Shown: positions 35,874 through 45,298, counted from the stretch's first letter. The stretch: DNA of 64,000 nucleotides from Verrucomicrobiota bacterium (GCA_014193395.1 BJHT01000003.1:1-64000); one strand, 5' to 3'. Notes: generated by a model not told the origin, from the sequence alone. Numbers and translations: made by a program.

Positions 35874-37037
35874 ATGATCGCCCGCGACCTAGACGCCGTT
35901 ATCGCTGATTTGCTGACCCGCCATCCGGCAGTCGGCTTGCTTGGGCCCCGGCAGGCAGGGAAGACGACATTGGCGCTGGCGCTGTGCGAGAACCGGCCCT
36001 CGCTGTACCTCGACATGGAGTCGCCGGACGACCGGGCCAAGCTGGCCGAGCCCACGGAGTTTCTGAGCCGACACGAGGACAAGCTGGTGGTGCTCGATGA
36101 GGTGCAGCGGGTGCCGGGGCTGTTCGCGGCATTGCGCGGGGTGATTGACCGCGGGCGGCGTAAGGGGCGGGGCAACGGGCGCTTTTTGCTGCTCGGCTCG
36201 GCGTCGCTCGACCTGCTCCAGCAGTCATCGGAGAGCCTCGCCGGGCGGATCATTTACTCGGAGCTGGGGCCGCTGCACGTCGGCGAGACAGGGCCGGAGA
36301 CGGCGGACCGTTTGTGGGTGCGCGGGGGATTCCCGCCGAGCTTTCTGGCCAAGAACGATGCGGCGTCACTGGAATGGCGGCGGGCATTTATCCGCACGTA
36401 CCTGGAGCGCGACATCCCGCAGCTCGGCCCGCGGGTGCCGACGGAGACGCTGCGGCGTTTCTGGACGATGCTGGCGCATGAGCAGGGTGGCTGCATCAAC
36501 GCGGCAAAACTCGCGGCGGCGCTGGGCGTGAGCGGGCAGACGGTGGGGCGCTATCTCGATCTGCTCTGTGACCTGCTGCTGGTGCGGCGGCTCGCGCCGT
36601 GGGCGGTGAACACCGGGAAGCGGCTCGTGCGTTCGCCGAAGGTGTATGTGCGCGACAGCGGGCTTGTCCACGCGCTGCTCGGGCTGGGCACCGTGGATGA
36701 TCTGCTGGGCCATCCCGTCGCCGGGATGAGCTGGGAAGGCTGGGCGCTGGAGTCGCTGCTTGCGGTGGCTCCGGCGGGGAGCGAGGCGTTCTTCTACCGC
36801 ACCGGCGCGGGCGCGGAGGTGGACTTGGTGCTGGAGCTCAAGCCGGGGCGTCGCTGGGTGTTTGAGTTCAAAAGGAGCAAGGCTCCCGTGTTGGCGCGCG
36901 GTTTCCACGAAGCCTGCAAAGACCTCGCACCGGAGAAAAAGTTCCTGGTTTTTCCGGGCGCGGAAGGTTTCCCGATGGGAAACGGCGTGGAGGCGATGGG
37001 ACTGCCAGCGGCGATGGAGCTGGTACGGCAGGCATGA
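35874..37037 (+). CDS. DUF4143-type AAA ATPase
   Basis: A 387-residue cytoplasmic ATPase. GLLGPRQAGKTTLALAL (Walker A, Lys30) and LVVLDEVQRVPG (Walker B, about 71-82) mark the N-terminal AAA_14-type domain; LLGSASLDLL follows as the sensor region. The C-terminal DUF4143 part (about 170-340) has a winged-helix-like segment (KLAAALGVSGQTVGRYLDLL) and ends with a nuclease-like GAEVDLVLELKPGRRWVFEF, whose Asp, Glu and Lys match the PD-(D/E)XK pattern. Such genes are common, often mobile and of unknown function. It separates a haem-motif gene from its DUF1552 partner, which in copy A are 35 bp apart, so it looks inserted. Confidence 0.88.
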   Translation: MIARDLDAVIADLLTRHPAVGLLGPRQAGKTTLALALCENRPSLYLDMESPDDRAKLAEPTEFLSRHEDKLVVLDEVQRVPGLFAALRGVIDRGRRKGRGNGRFLLLGSASLDLLQQSSESLAGRIIYSELGPLHVGETGPETADRLWVRGGFPPSFLAKNDAASLEWRRAFIRTYLERDIPQLGPRVPTETLRRFWTMLAHEQGGCINAAKLAAALGVSGQTVGRYLDLLCDLLLVRRLAPWAVNTGKRLVRSPKVYVRDSGLVHALLGLGTVDDLLGHPVAGMSWEGWALESLLAVAPAGSEAFFYRTGAGAEVDLVLELKPGRRWVFEFKRSKAPVLARGFHEACKDLAPEKKFLVFPGAEGFPMGNGVEAMGLPAAMELVRQA

Positions 37038-37142
37038 CCGCAACCCGGGCAGGCACCCGAAGGAAATGGCCTGTTTTGCAGACTACGCGCCCCCCGAGGG
37101 AAATGACCGTGCAAAATCCGCCCGGCTGCAATACACACTCCC

Positions 37143-38555
37143 ATGCAACATCGCAGAGACTTCTTCAAAAACGCCTTCCTCGCGCTCGGCGGACTTTCGC
37201 TGCCCGGCTTCCTGCCGCGGCTTTCCGCCGCGCAGACCGTGCCGCTGTTGGGCCGCGCCACGCCGATGCGTTTCATTTTCATGCACCGCGGCAACGGCCT
37301 TTTCCCAAGAGTCTGCGTGCCGCCGACGCTCGGCGCTGCGGAGCAGGAGAAGGAGAAGCGCAACGACGCGTTCGAGGTGGACCTCGACAAGCACCAGCTC
37401 CCCGATTGGATGGGGCCGCTGGAGGCGCACAAGAAAAACCTGACCATCATCCAGGGACTCTCCGGAAAAATGTGCACCGTGGGCCATCACTCGTGGTGCT
37501 CCTCGCTCGGCGTCTATAAGGCAAACGAACGACCCAGCTCCATCAAGTGGGCCACCGTGGACTTCGAGCTGGCGCGCCTTTTCCCGTCGCCGATGGAGCA
37601 CATCGAGCTGGCGTGCTTCCCCACCGACGGCGGCAATGCGCGCGGCAGTCTCGATGGCATCGCGAAGGGTTTTTCCGCGCGCGGCCCGCAGCAGCCGAAC
37701 TACGCCTTCGGCTCGCCGACAATCGCGGTGGAGGAGATTTTCAAATCCGTCGCCGCGGACAAAACCGGCCAGGTGCAATATCAGCTCCAGCGCAAGGTGC
37801 TGGAGTTCGTCGCCGGCCACGAGACGGAACTCGCGCGCCAGCTCGCGGGCATCGAGCAGCGCAAGGTCGGCAACTACGCCGGCTCCATTGATGACATCCG
37901 CGAGCGCAATCGGAAAATCGACCTCATGGCCGACACCGTGCGCCGCCACGTGCCGAAGCTCGACAGCAAATACCTCGCGGAAAAAATGACCACCCTCGAC
38001 CGCCAGATGGGCCACGCCGAAGTGCTCCTCGCCTCGCTCATCTCCGGCCTCACGAACGTCGTCTCCTTCACCGTGGATGAACTCGGCCACCACTACACCG
38101 GCATCCCCGGCATCGAAGGCGAAAACGTGAACATGCACGACGTCGGGCACGGTAAAGTCATCGGCGGCATCGAGGCTGTGGAAATTCGCCACCGCACCGA
38201 GCTGCACCACATGAAGGTCATGGAAAAAATCGTCGCCCGCCTCAAAAGCGTGCCCGAGGGCAAAGGCACGATGTTCGACAACACGATGATTTTCTATTTC
38301 CCCAACAGCGGCGAAACGCACCACGCCCAAGGCACGGAGTTCCCGTTCATCGTCCTCTCCGGCGCGAACAGCAAACTCAAGCTCGGCAGCAGCTACATCC
38401 GCCTGCCCTACTGGGGCACCCCCGGCCACAAGACGCTCGGCAACTTCTACACCACCATCCTCAACGCCTACGGCAATCCCATCAAACACTACGGCGACCC
38501 CGACCTCGGCCTGAAGATCGAGCAGACCGGCCCCATCAAGCAGTTCCTCGCCTGA
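37143..38555 (+). CDS. DUF1552 Tat-exported protein, module copy B
   Basis: A 470-residue paralogue of the protein at 17224, with similarity along its whole length. Tat motif HRRDFFKNAFLALGG, then RFIFMHRGNGLFP, VGHHSWCSSLGVY, LISGLTNVVSFTVDELGHH, MHDVGHGKVIGG, RLKSVPEGKGTMFDN and NSGETHHAQGTEFPF. Conserved His residues suggest metal binding, but the family has no known activity. It is expected to act in the periplasm with the haem-motif protein encoded at 33248, now separated by the ATPase gene. A second haem/DUF1552 pair begins 20 bp downstream. Confidence 0.85.
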   Translation: MQHRRDFFKNAFLALGGLSLPGFLPRLSAAQTVPLLGRATPMRFIFMHRGNGLFPRVCVPPTLGAAEQEKEKRNDAFEVDLDKHQLPDWMGPLEAHKKNLTIIQGLSGKMCTVGHHSWCSSLGVYKANERPSSIKWATVDFELARLFPSPMEHIELACFPTDGGNARGSLDGIAKGFSARGPQQPNYAFGSPTIAVEEIFKSVAADKTGQVQYQLQRKVLEFVAGHETELARQLAGIEQRKVGNYAGSIDDIRERNRKIDLMADTVRRHVPKLDSKYLAEKMTTLDRQMGHAEVLLASLISGLTNVVSFTVDELGHHYTGIPGIEGENVNMHDVGHGKVIGGIEAVEIRHRTELHHMKVMEKIVARLKSVPEGKGTMFDNTMIFYFPNSGETHHAQGTEFPFIVLSGANSKLKLGSSYIRLPYWGTPGHKTLGNFYTTILNAYGNPIKHYGDPDLGLKIEQTGPIKQFLA

Positions 38556-38575
38556 TATATGAACCGGAACTGGTC

Positions 38576-41131
38576 ATGAACGCCGCGGCACGGCTCCTTC
38601 TGGAAGTCACGACCGCGCTTGCGGTGCTGGCGTGCTCGTTGCGCCTGCGCGCGGCGGAGATTCCGGTGACGACGATCCAGCCACGGCACGCGCAGGACGC
38701 TTTTTTTCAAACCTACTGCATCCGCTGCCACGGGCCGGAGAAGAGCAAGGGCAAGGTCACAATTCATGATCTCGATGGCAAGCTGGCCGCGGGGCATGAA
38801 CTGGAGCGCTGGGAAAAAATTTTGCAGATGCTCAAGAACGGCGAGATGCCTCCCGAGGCGGAGAAACAGCCGGGCGATGCGGAACGCAAGGCGGTGATCA
38901 ACTGGATCGAGACGGGGCTTCGCGATTACGCGAAGCACGCGCCACCGGAAGCCGCGGTCCCCACGACCCGCCGGCTGACGAATTTCGAATATCAGAACAC
39001 GATGCGGGACATGCTCGGGTTCGAGTTGAAATTCATCCACAGCCTGCCCGAAGACCCGGTGAAGCCCTACCACTTCAACAACACGGCGGAGTTCATGCTG
39101 ATCGGGCCCGAGCAGATGGAGCGTTATCTCGAGTGCGCCCGGCGGGCCATGGCGAGTGCGATCGTCGATCCCGGTGAGCCGAAGATTCACCGCACCGCGA
39201 AATCCCTCGCGCCCGGCAAGAAGGGCGGAGCTAAGGCGGGCGAACTGGGTGTCGAGATCGGCGTTTATGCGGGGCCCGGTCAGGGGGGGCAGAGCATTGG
39301 TTTGAAGGACTGGCCGAAGACGGGTGAGTTCAAGATTCGTGTGAAGGCTTCGGCCATCCTGCCTCCCGGCGAAAAGGAGGTCCCGCTGCGGCTGGTCATG
39401 GGAACATCGCTAAGGGGCGACGCTGGCTCCGGGGTGTATGAGCCGGTGGGCACGGTGCACCTGCGAGACGATCCAGGTCAGGTTCGGGACTTTGAGTTCC
39501 GCGGGCGAATCGAGAACATCCCGATTGAGCCTGGCGAGATCACCACCAAAGGCCAGCAACCGCCAAAAATCCTAATCCATTGCCAGAATGTTTTCGACAA
39601 CGGCGAACTCAACGACCACCGCAAGAGCGCTTTTGACGACTCGTGGAAGCGCGAAGCGCCCCGCATCCTCCTTGAGTCGATCGAGTTCGAGGCGCCCGTC
39701 GCCGACGTCTGGCCACCGGAGCATCACACGCGGATCCTGTTCGACTCCCCGCTGCGCAAGACAGACCCTGCCGCCTATGTCCGCGAAGTGCTCAAGCGAT
39801 TCATGTCCCGCGCCTATCGCAGACCGGTGATAACGGACGAACTCGATCGGTTCGTTAAAATCTACAATGCGCTGGCGGCGGATTTTGGAACGCTGGAAGA
39901 GGTGATGCGGGAAACTTTGGCGCTGGTCTTAGTTTCGCCGCAGTTCCTGTATCACACGGTCGCAGAAAACGGAGTGGCGACCCGGCAATATGAACTCGCG
40001 TCGAAGCTGTCTTATTTTCTGTGGGGAAGCATGCCGGACGACATCCTTGTTACTCTGGCCGCGCAGGGGCGGCTTGATGATCCGGCGGTGATTGCGGAGC
40101 AAGTTCGGCGGCTGCTGGCGGACAAGCGTTCGGGCGATTTCATCAATAACTTCACGACCCAATGGCTCGGTCTCGCGAAGCTGAAGACGGTGAGCATCAA
40201 CCGGGATCTTTTTCCGCGCTTCCTCTACCTGGTCCACGTGGGGGAGCGAAGGGGGCAGGAGGTGTCATTCCTGCCGACGATTCGCGATTTCATGCACCAT
40301 GAGACCGTTGGCTTCATCGCGGAGTTGATCAAACGCAACGTGAGCGTTCTGGCCATCGTGAATTCGGATTTCGCATTTCTAAATCAGCCGCTCGCGGCGC
40401 ATTACGGCGTGCCCGGCGTGCAGGGGAATGAGCTTCGCCCGGTGCCGGTCCAGCCCGAGCACCGGTTGGGCGGGTTGCTTACCCAGGGCTCGATCTTGAT
40501 TGGAAACTCGACGGGTTCGGCGCCGCATCCGATCTACCGCGCGGTCTGGCTGCGGGAGGCGATTCTCGGCGAGGAAGTCCGGCCGCCGCCCGCCGAGGTG
40601 CCGGCCCTGTCGGACTCCGCCGGTGATGCGGCGGCAAAAGCCATCACCATCAAAGATCTGCTGCGCCAGCACCGGAAGCAGGAAAGCTGCAACGTGTGTC
40701 ATGCCAGCCTCGACCCGTGGGGCATCCCTTTTGAAAAATACAACGCTGTCGGCAAATTTCAGCCGATGGTTCCAAAGGCAGGCACCCGGGTCAGGGGATT
40801 CAACGAAAAATCCGACAAGGATCTGGCGGGCTACGAGACCTACCTCAAGACCATCAACACGGTGCAGGTGGAGGCCGATGCGCAGGTCCCGCGCGGGCCG
40901 AAGATTGACGGCATGGAGGAACTCAAGGCCTATCTCCAGAAGGAGCGCCAGGATGACATCGCCGCAAATGTGACGAAGAGACTCCTAAGCTACGCCATCG
41001 GGCGAGCGCTAAGCTATCGGGATCAATCCGCCGTCGCCGACCTGTGCAATCAAACCAGGAAGAATTCCTACCGCTTTCAGGACGTGATTGCAGCGATCTG
41101 TCAGAGCGAGACTTTTCGCGGGCGACGTTGA
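38576..41131 (+). CDS. Haem-motif DUF1587/1592/1588/1585 protein
   Basis: An 851-residue exported protein (signal peptide ending near LRLRAA). The first haem motif CIRCHGPEKSKGK is at about residues 49-53, followed by a DUF1587 region (RRLTNFEYQNTMRDMLGFEL), an extra beta-rich insertion (about 210-340), DUF1595 (FMSRAYRRPVITDELDRFV), DUF1592 (YELASKLSYFLWGSMPDD to TTQWLGLAKL), DUF1588 with the second haem motif CNVCH, and DUF1585 at the end (LLSYAIGRALSYRD). This is the standard large form of the family, distinct from the shorter-type paralogues at 14714 and 33248. It is paired with the DUF1552 gene at 41173. Reaction unknown; periplasmic electron transfer is inferred from the haem motifs. 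Confidence 0.88.
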   Translation: MNAAARLLLEVTTALAVLACSLRLRAAEIPVTTIQPRHAQDAFFQTYCIRCHGPEKSKGKVTIHDLDGKLAAGHELERWEKILQMLKNGEMPPEAEKQPGDAERKAVINWIETGLRDYAKHAPPEAAVPTTRRLTNFEYQNTMRDMLGFELKFIHSLPEDPVKPYHFNNTAEFMLIGPEQMERYLECARRAMASAIVDPGEPKIHRTAKSLAPGKKGGAKAGELGVEIGVYAGPGQGGQSIGLKDWPKTGEFKIRVKASAILPPGEKEVPLRLVMGTSLRGDAGSGVYEPVGTVHLRDDPGQVRDFEFRGRIENIPIEPGEITTKGQQPPKILIHCQNVFDNGELNDHRKSAFDDSWKREAPRILLESIEFEAPVADVWPPEHHTRILFDSPLRKTDPAAYVREVLKRFMSRAYRRPVITDELDRFVKIYNALAADFGTLEEVMRETLALVLVSPQFLYHTVAENGVATRQYELASKLSYFLWGSMPDDILVTLAAQGRLDDPAVIAEQVRRLLADKRSGDFINNFTTQWLGLAKLKTVSINRDLFPRFLYLVHVGERRGQEVSFLPTIRDFMHHETVGFIAELIKRNVSVLAIVNSDFAFLNQPLAAHYGVPGVQGNELRPVPVQPEHRLGGLLTQGSILIGNSTGSAPHPIYRAVWLREAILGEEVRPPPAEVPALSDSAGDAAAKAITIKDLLRQHRKQESCNVCHASLDPWGIPFEKYNAVGKFQPMVPKAGTRVRGFNEKSDKDLAGYETYLKTINTVQVEADAQVPRGPKIDGMEELKAYLQKERQDDIAANVTKRLLSYAIGRALSYRDQSAVADLCNQTRKNSYRFQDVIAAICQSETFRGRR

Positions 41132-41172
41132 TCCTTCTAAGGCACTGACCGAACACTACGGGACACAATGGT

Positions 41173-42531
41173 ATGAAACAAAAATCCTGGCATCTCAACC
41201 GCCGTGAATTTCTCCGTGGCAGCGGCATGGCTTTGGCGTTGCCATTGCTCGAGAGCATGGGCTGGGCAAAGTCCGTGGCCGGCCAGGAACTCCCGAAGCG
41301 GATGGTGGTGAGCTATTTTGCCTACGGCGCCTACATGCCGGAATCCACCGACGGCGTCCCGATGCCTGGCAAACCGCATCACGATTGGAACTGGTGGCCC
41401 TGCGCCCATCCGGGGCCTTTGACTTTCAACAAGTCCGCCGCGCCATTTGAGCCGCTTAAGAATTACGTCAGCTACCTGCGCGGCCTCGACCACGCGGGCG
41501 GCTACGGGCTTGGCGGACACAGCAGCGGCGATGTCTTTGCCACGGGAGCGAACATGTCTGGCAGCGAGAAGACCAACAACATCTCGCTCGACCAACTTGC
41601 CGCCAAGATCAACGGACATCAGACCCGGTATGCGTCGCTCGTTCTCGGCACCGAGGGCGGCACCGGCTCCTACGGAAGCTGCAAGACCCTCTCGCATTAC
41701 GGGCCGGGCCGGCCAATTCCCGCGCTGCAGAAGCCGCAGGAAATTTTCAACCGGATGTTCCAGCCGTATGGCACCACCAGTGTTGAGCAGATCCGTGCCC
41801 GACTCAAACGCGATGCCAGCGTGCTTGATTTGATGCTGGAACAGTCCAAGAGCCTGAATCGGCGGCTCGGCAAGGCGGACCAGACGAAGATGGGGGAGTA
41901 TCTGGACGCGGTTCGTTCCATCGAGAAAAGCGTCGAACGCACCAGCCAGTGGACCCACGAACCGCTGCCCAATGTGGATGCCAAAGGGCTGAATCTCGAA
42001 GTGCCTTTTAAGGCGGCGCAGGAATATATCCGCTGCCTGTATGATCTGCTGTTTCTCGCCTTCCAGACGGATTCCACGCGCTATGCCTCGCTGATGCTGG
42101 AAAGCGAGCAATCGCAGACGAGCGAAATGTGGAACTACGCCACCTACGCCCTCGGTTACAAAGGCGCCACGCACGACCTCGCCCACAAGCGCCCCGTCGA
42201 ATCCGGCCACTGGGACCACTGGCGCGCCCAGCAGCACGCTTATTTCCTGCAACGTCTGCACGACACGAAGGAAGGCGAAGGCAACCTGCTCGACCGCACC
42301 GTTGTGCTGTGGGGCTCCGCCCATCCGCACGGCTCACACAGCACAAAAAATTACCCAATTCATCTCGCCGGCGGCAACGCCCTCGGCTTCAAGCACGGAC
42401 GTCTGCACGCCTTTGAAGGGGCCAAGAAGGTGCCGCTGGCAAACCTCTTCGTCTCGATGCTCAACGCCGTTGGTGTGCCCACGGAAAAATTCGCCGACAG
42501 CACCGGGGAAATGACCGAACTGCTCGGTTGA
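41173..42531 (+). CDS. DUF1552 Tat-exported protein, canonical form
   Basis: A 452-residue protein with a clear Tat signal (LNRREFLRGSGMALALPLLE). It has the usual DUF1552 motifs: YFAYGAYMPESTDG, YLRGLDHAGGYGLGGHSSGD, TGSYGSCKTLSHYGPGRP, RLKRDASVLDLMLEQSKSLN, SLMLESEQSQTSEMWN and HLAGGNALGFKHGRLH. It follows the haem-motif gene at 38576 by 41 bp and is 10 bp before the amidohydrolase gene, so the three are probably one transcript. It is more distant from the 17224 and 37143 proteins than they are from each other. No activity is known for the family. Confidence 0.88.
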   Translation: MKQKSWHLNRREFLRGSGMALALPLLESMGWAKSVAGQELPKRMVVSYFAYGAYMPESTDGVPMPGKPHHDWNWWPCAHPGPLTFNKSAAPFEPLKNYVSYLRGLDHAGGYGLGGHSSGDVFATGANMSGSEKTNNISLDQLAAKINGHQTRYASLVLGTEGGTGSYGSCKTLSHYGPGRPIPALQKPQEIFNRMFQPYGTTSVEQIRARLKRDASVLDLMLEQSKSLNRRLGKADQTKMGEYLDAVRSIEKSVERTSQWTHEPLPNVDAKGLNLEVPFKAAQEYIRCLYDLLFLAFQTDSTRYASLMLESEQSQTSEMWNYATYALGYKGATHDLAHKRPVESGHWDHWRAQQHAYFLQRLHDTKEGEGNLLDRTVVLWGSAHPHGSHSTKNYPIHLAGGNALGFKHGRLHAFEGAKKVPLANLFVSMLNAVGVPTEKFADSTGEMTELLG

Positions 42532-42541
42532 TCTGAATTCC

Positions 42542-43483
42542 ATGCTCCCGGTCCCCAATCTCCGCTGGATTCGATTGCTTGCCTGCTGGCTTTCCTTGGC
42601 TGTGACTGGCTACGCGGAGCAGCCTTCCGGATTCAAGATCATCGACTCGCATGTGCATCTGTGGGACATCAGCCGCCCGGCGGGTCTCAGGTGGATAAAA
42701 AAGGACGACAAGGTGCTCAATCGGAATTTCCTTCCACCGGATCATGAGCCGGTTGCGCACTCGAACTCCGTTGGGGGCGTGATCGTCGTCCAGGCCGGCC
42801 AGAGCCTGCCGGACAATCAGTGGAACCTCGACCTCACCGCGCACAATCCGCGACTCTACCGCGGCATCGTCGGCAATCTCTCGGAAGTCATCGGCACGCC
42901 CGCTTTCAAACCGCTCTTCGCGAAGCTCTGCGAAAACCCGCGCTACGTTGGCTACCGGCTCTCCGGGCGGTATCAGGAAAAACTCAGCGATGCGTTCTTC
43001 GCCGACCTGCGGCTCACCGCGCAGAAAGGCCGCACGGTTGATTTTCTCCTCGGCAGCTACCGCCTCGAAGAAGTCGCCGAAATCGCCCGCCGCGTGCCGG
43101 AGCTGCGCATCATTCTGGACCACCTCGGCGGCGTGAAACTCGACGGCAAGCCGCTCGCGCCCGAATGGGTCGCGCAATTTCGCGCCGTCGCGAAACAGCC
43201 CAACGTCCGCTGCAAAGTCTCCGCGCTTTTTGGCCGCTGGGAAAAGCAGCCCGCCCCGCAAGACCTCGCCGCCTACACCGAAGTGCTCGACCTCGCCTTC
43301 GCGAGCTTCGGCGAAGACCGGCTCATCTACGGCAGCGACTGGCCCGTGTCAGAACAAACCGCCGACTACGCCGCCGTCCTCCGCCTCACCCGCGCCTACT
43401 TCGACAGCAAAGGCCCCGCGGCTTCCGCCAAGCTCTTCCATCAAAATGCGCAGAACTTTTACCGCCCTCCTGACCGGAAGTGA
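42542..43483 (+). CDS. Exported amidohydrolase, lactonase-like, stand-alone paralogue
   Basis: A 313-residue Amidohydro_2 protein with a signal peptide (LLACWLSLAVTGYA). KIIDSHVHLWDISRP gives the HxH metal pair; QAGQSLPDNQWNLDLTAHN, GYRLSGRYQEKLSD, LRIILDHLGGVKLDG and RLIYGSDWPVSEQ follow in the order of fuconolactonase-type enzymes. It matches the N-terminal domain of the fusion at 18654 closely and stops where that protein's DUF1080 domain begins. It ends the second module. Lactone hydrolysis in the periplasm is the best guess, with the substrate unknown. By eye its codons are very GC-rich. Confidence 0.85.
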   Translation: MLPVPNLRWIRLLACWLSLAVTGYAEQPSGFKIIDSHVHLWDISRPAGLRWIKKDDKVLNRNFLPPDHEPVAHSNSVGGVIVVQAGQSLPDNQWNLDLTAHNPRLYRGIVGNLSEVIGTPAFKPLFAKLCENPRYVGYRLSGRYQEKLSDAFFADLRLTAQKGRTVDFLLGSYRLEEVAEIARRVPELRIILDHLGGVKLDGKPLAPEWVAQFRAVAKQPNVRCKVSALFGRWEKQPAPQDLAAYTEVLDLAFASFGEDRLIYGSDWPVSEQTADYAAVLRLTRAYFDSKGPAASAKLFHQNAQNFYRPPDRK

Positions 43484-43511
43484 TGACGGCCTTTGCAAAA
43501 ACCCGGGCGCG

Positions 43512-43670
43512 ATGAAGCCAACCGCGGCGGTCTCATTCGTTGTGCCCACATTTCTCTGCTGCGAAGCTGCTGTTGGCGCTGGCACCTCCAACGTTCTCAT
43601 GTTCACCGGCGACCTCGGCTGCAAGGATGTCCGCTTCTGCAATTCAGAATCCGCTCATTTCACACTATGA
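43512..43670 (+). pseudogene. Relic of a sulfatase N-terminus
   Basis: A 52-codon frame begins with a degraded signal-peptide-like stretch (MKPTAAVSFVVPTFLCCEAA) and continues SNVLMFTGDLGCKDVRFCNS, which aligns with the first strand and metal-binding Asp region of sulfatases (compare PNIVFILADDLGYGDVRCYN in the gene at 55148). It then stops at 43668-43670, overlapping the ATG of the intact sulfatase at 43667 (ATGA). The rest of the enzyme, including the sulfatase signature, is absent. It could still be translated and feed ribosomes to the next gene; it cannot be an enzyme. Confidence 0.6.
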
Positions 43671-45283
43671 AAGCCGCTCTCGTCGCCTCTTTGCTGTTGT
43701 TGCCGTGCGCAACACTGTTCGCCGCCGACACCAAGCCCAACATCCTCGTCATCCTCGCCGACGACCTCGGCTACGGCGATGTCCAGTGCAACAATCCGCA
43801 GCGCGGGAAAATTCCCACGCCGCACATCGACAAGCTCGCGGCGCAGGGGATGCGCTTCACGGACGGGCATTCGTCCTCGGGCGTGTGCTCGCCGTCGCGC
43901 TACACGTTGCTCACGGGGCGGTATCATTGGCGCACGCGATTGCAGGGCGGCATCGTCGGAGTGTTTGGCGAGCCGCTGATCGCGCCGGACCGCATGACCA
44001 TCGCCACGCTGGCGAAGCAGCAGGGCTATCGCACCGCGTGCATCGGCAAATGGCATCTCGGCTGGGACTGGCCCGTCACGAAGGAGCAGCGTCCGTTGCT
44101 CTCGCCGACGAAGCAGCCGGACGATGAAGCGAGCAAGGCCAACAAGAAAGCCGCCGCGGCCGGAGCCGTCGCCACCGAGCAGCAGATCGCGGCGTGGCGT
44201 GACATTTTCTCGAAGCCCATCGCGGGCGGCCCCAGCACGCGCGGCTTCGATCTCTACTTCGGGACGGACGTTCCCAACTGGCCGCCGTTTTGTTTCATCG
44301 AGAACGATCGCACGCTGGGCATTCCCACGGAGTTCTTGCCGCGCGAATACATGGTGAAAAACCAGGCGAGCCAGCAAGGCCCGGCGCTCAAGGATTGGAA
44401 ACTCGAAGGCATTATGCCGACGCTCGGCACCCGCACGATTCAGTTCATCAATGAGGCTGCGGAAAAGAAGGAGCCCTTCCTCGTTTACCTGCCCCTCACC
44501 TCGCCGCACACGCCGCTCGCGGTGAATCCAGAGTGGAAAGACAAGAGCCGCCTCAATCCCTTCGCCGATTTCGTGATGGAGACGGATGCCGTCGTGGGCC
44601 GCGTGCTTGATGCGCTGGAGAAAAGCGGCGCAGCGGAGAACACGCTCGTCATCTTCACTTCCGACAACGGCTGCGCGCCGTACATCGGCGTGAAGGACCT
44701 CGAACAGATGGGCCACTATCCGAGCGGCCCGTTGCGCGGCTACAAGGCGGATGCGTGGGAAGGCGGGCATCGCGTGCCCTTCATCGTGCGCTGGCCCGGT
44801 GTGGTGAAGGCGGGCGGTGTGTGCAACCAGCTTGTGTATCAAGCCGACTTCCTCCGCACCTTCGCCGATGTTTTTGGCGTGAAGCTTCCCGACACCGCCG
44901 GCGAGGACAGCTTCAGCCTCATGCCCTTGCTCAAAGGCAACGACAAACCCATCCGCGAGAATGCCGTGAGCGCATCCAGCCAGGGCACGCCCGCGTTGCG
45001 CCGCGGTTCTTGGAAATACATCCCCGCACCCGGCTCCGGCGGTTGGGGCACCGGCGGCGATCAATCGCAGCCCGTGCAGCTCTACAACCTCGCGGACGAT
45101 CTCGGGGAAACGAAGAACCTCGCCGCCGCCATGCCTGAGAAAGTCGCCGAGATGAAAGCGCTGCTGGAGAAACTCATCACCGACGGCCGCAGCACGCCCG
45201 GCGCGTTGCAGAAGAACGATGTCGAAGTCATCCGCTATCCGCGTGCCGCCGCGCCGGGGAGAAAAGCCAACGCCAGAAAGTAA
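43667..45283 (+). CDS. Type-I arylsulfatase-like exported sulfatase
   Basis: A 538-residue sulfatase with a signal peptide (LVASLLLLPCATLFAA). NILVILADDLGYGDV gives the calcium-binding Asp pair, and SSGVCSPSRYTLLTGRY is the sulfatase signature with Cys74, the residue converted to formylglycine by an FGE-type maturase (none in this window). CIGKWHLGWDWP, LTSPHTPLAVNP and LVIFTSDNGCAP complete the active site. It should remove sulfate esters from a sugar in the periplasm; the substrate cannot be assigned. It overlaps the relic reading frame upstream by four bases and is 15 bp before the PDZ/HEAT gene. Confidence 0.92.
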   Translation: MKAALVASLLLLPCATLFAADTKPNILVILADDLGYGDVQCNNPQRGKIPTPHIDKLAAQGMRFTDGHSSSGVCSPSRYTLLTGRYHWRTRLQGGIVGVFGEPLIAPDRMTIATLAKQQGYRTACIGKWHLGWDWPVTKEQRPLLSPTKQPDDEASKANKKAAAAGAVATEQQIAAWRDIFSKPIAGGPSTRGFDLYFGTDVPNWPPFCFIENDRTLGIPTEFLPREYMVKNQASQQGPALKDWKLEGIMPTLGTRTIQFINEAAEKKEPFLVYLPLTSPHTPLAVNPEWKDKSRLNPFADFVMETDAVVGRVLDALEKSGAAENTLVIFTSDNGCAPYIGVKDLEQMGHYPSGPLRGYKADAWEGGHRVPFIVRWPGVVKAGGVCNQLVYQADFLRTFADVFGVKLPDTAGEDSFSLMPLLKGNDKPIRENAVSASSQGTPALRRGSWKYIPAPGSGGWGTGGDQSQPVQLYNLADDLGETKNLAAAMPEKVAEMKALLEKLITDGRSTPGALQKNDVEVIRYPRAAAPGRKANARK

Positions 45284-45298
45284 CCTTGCTGCCATCAG

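Noticed and set aside
43655-45295. A 546-codon minus-strand open frame over the sulfatase at 43667
   Set aside because: Shadow of the sulfatase gene; Arg/Ala-rich product without motifs.
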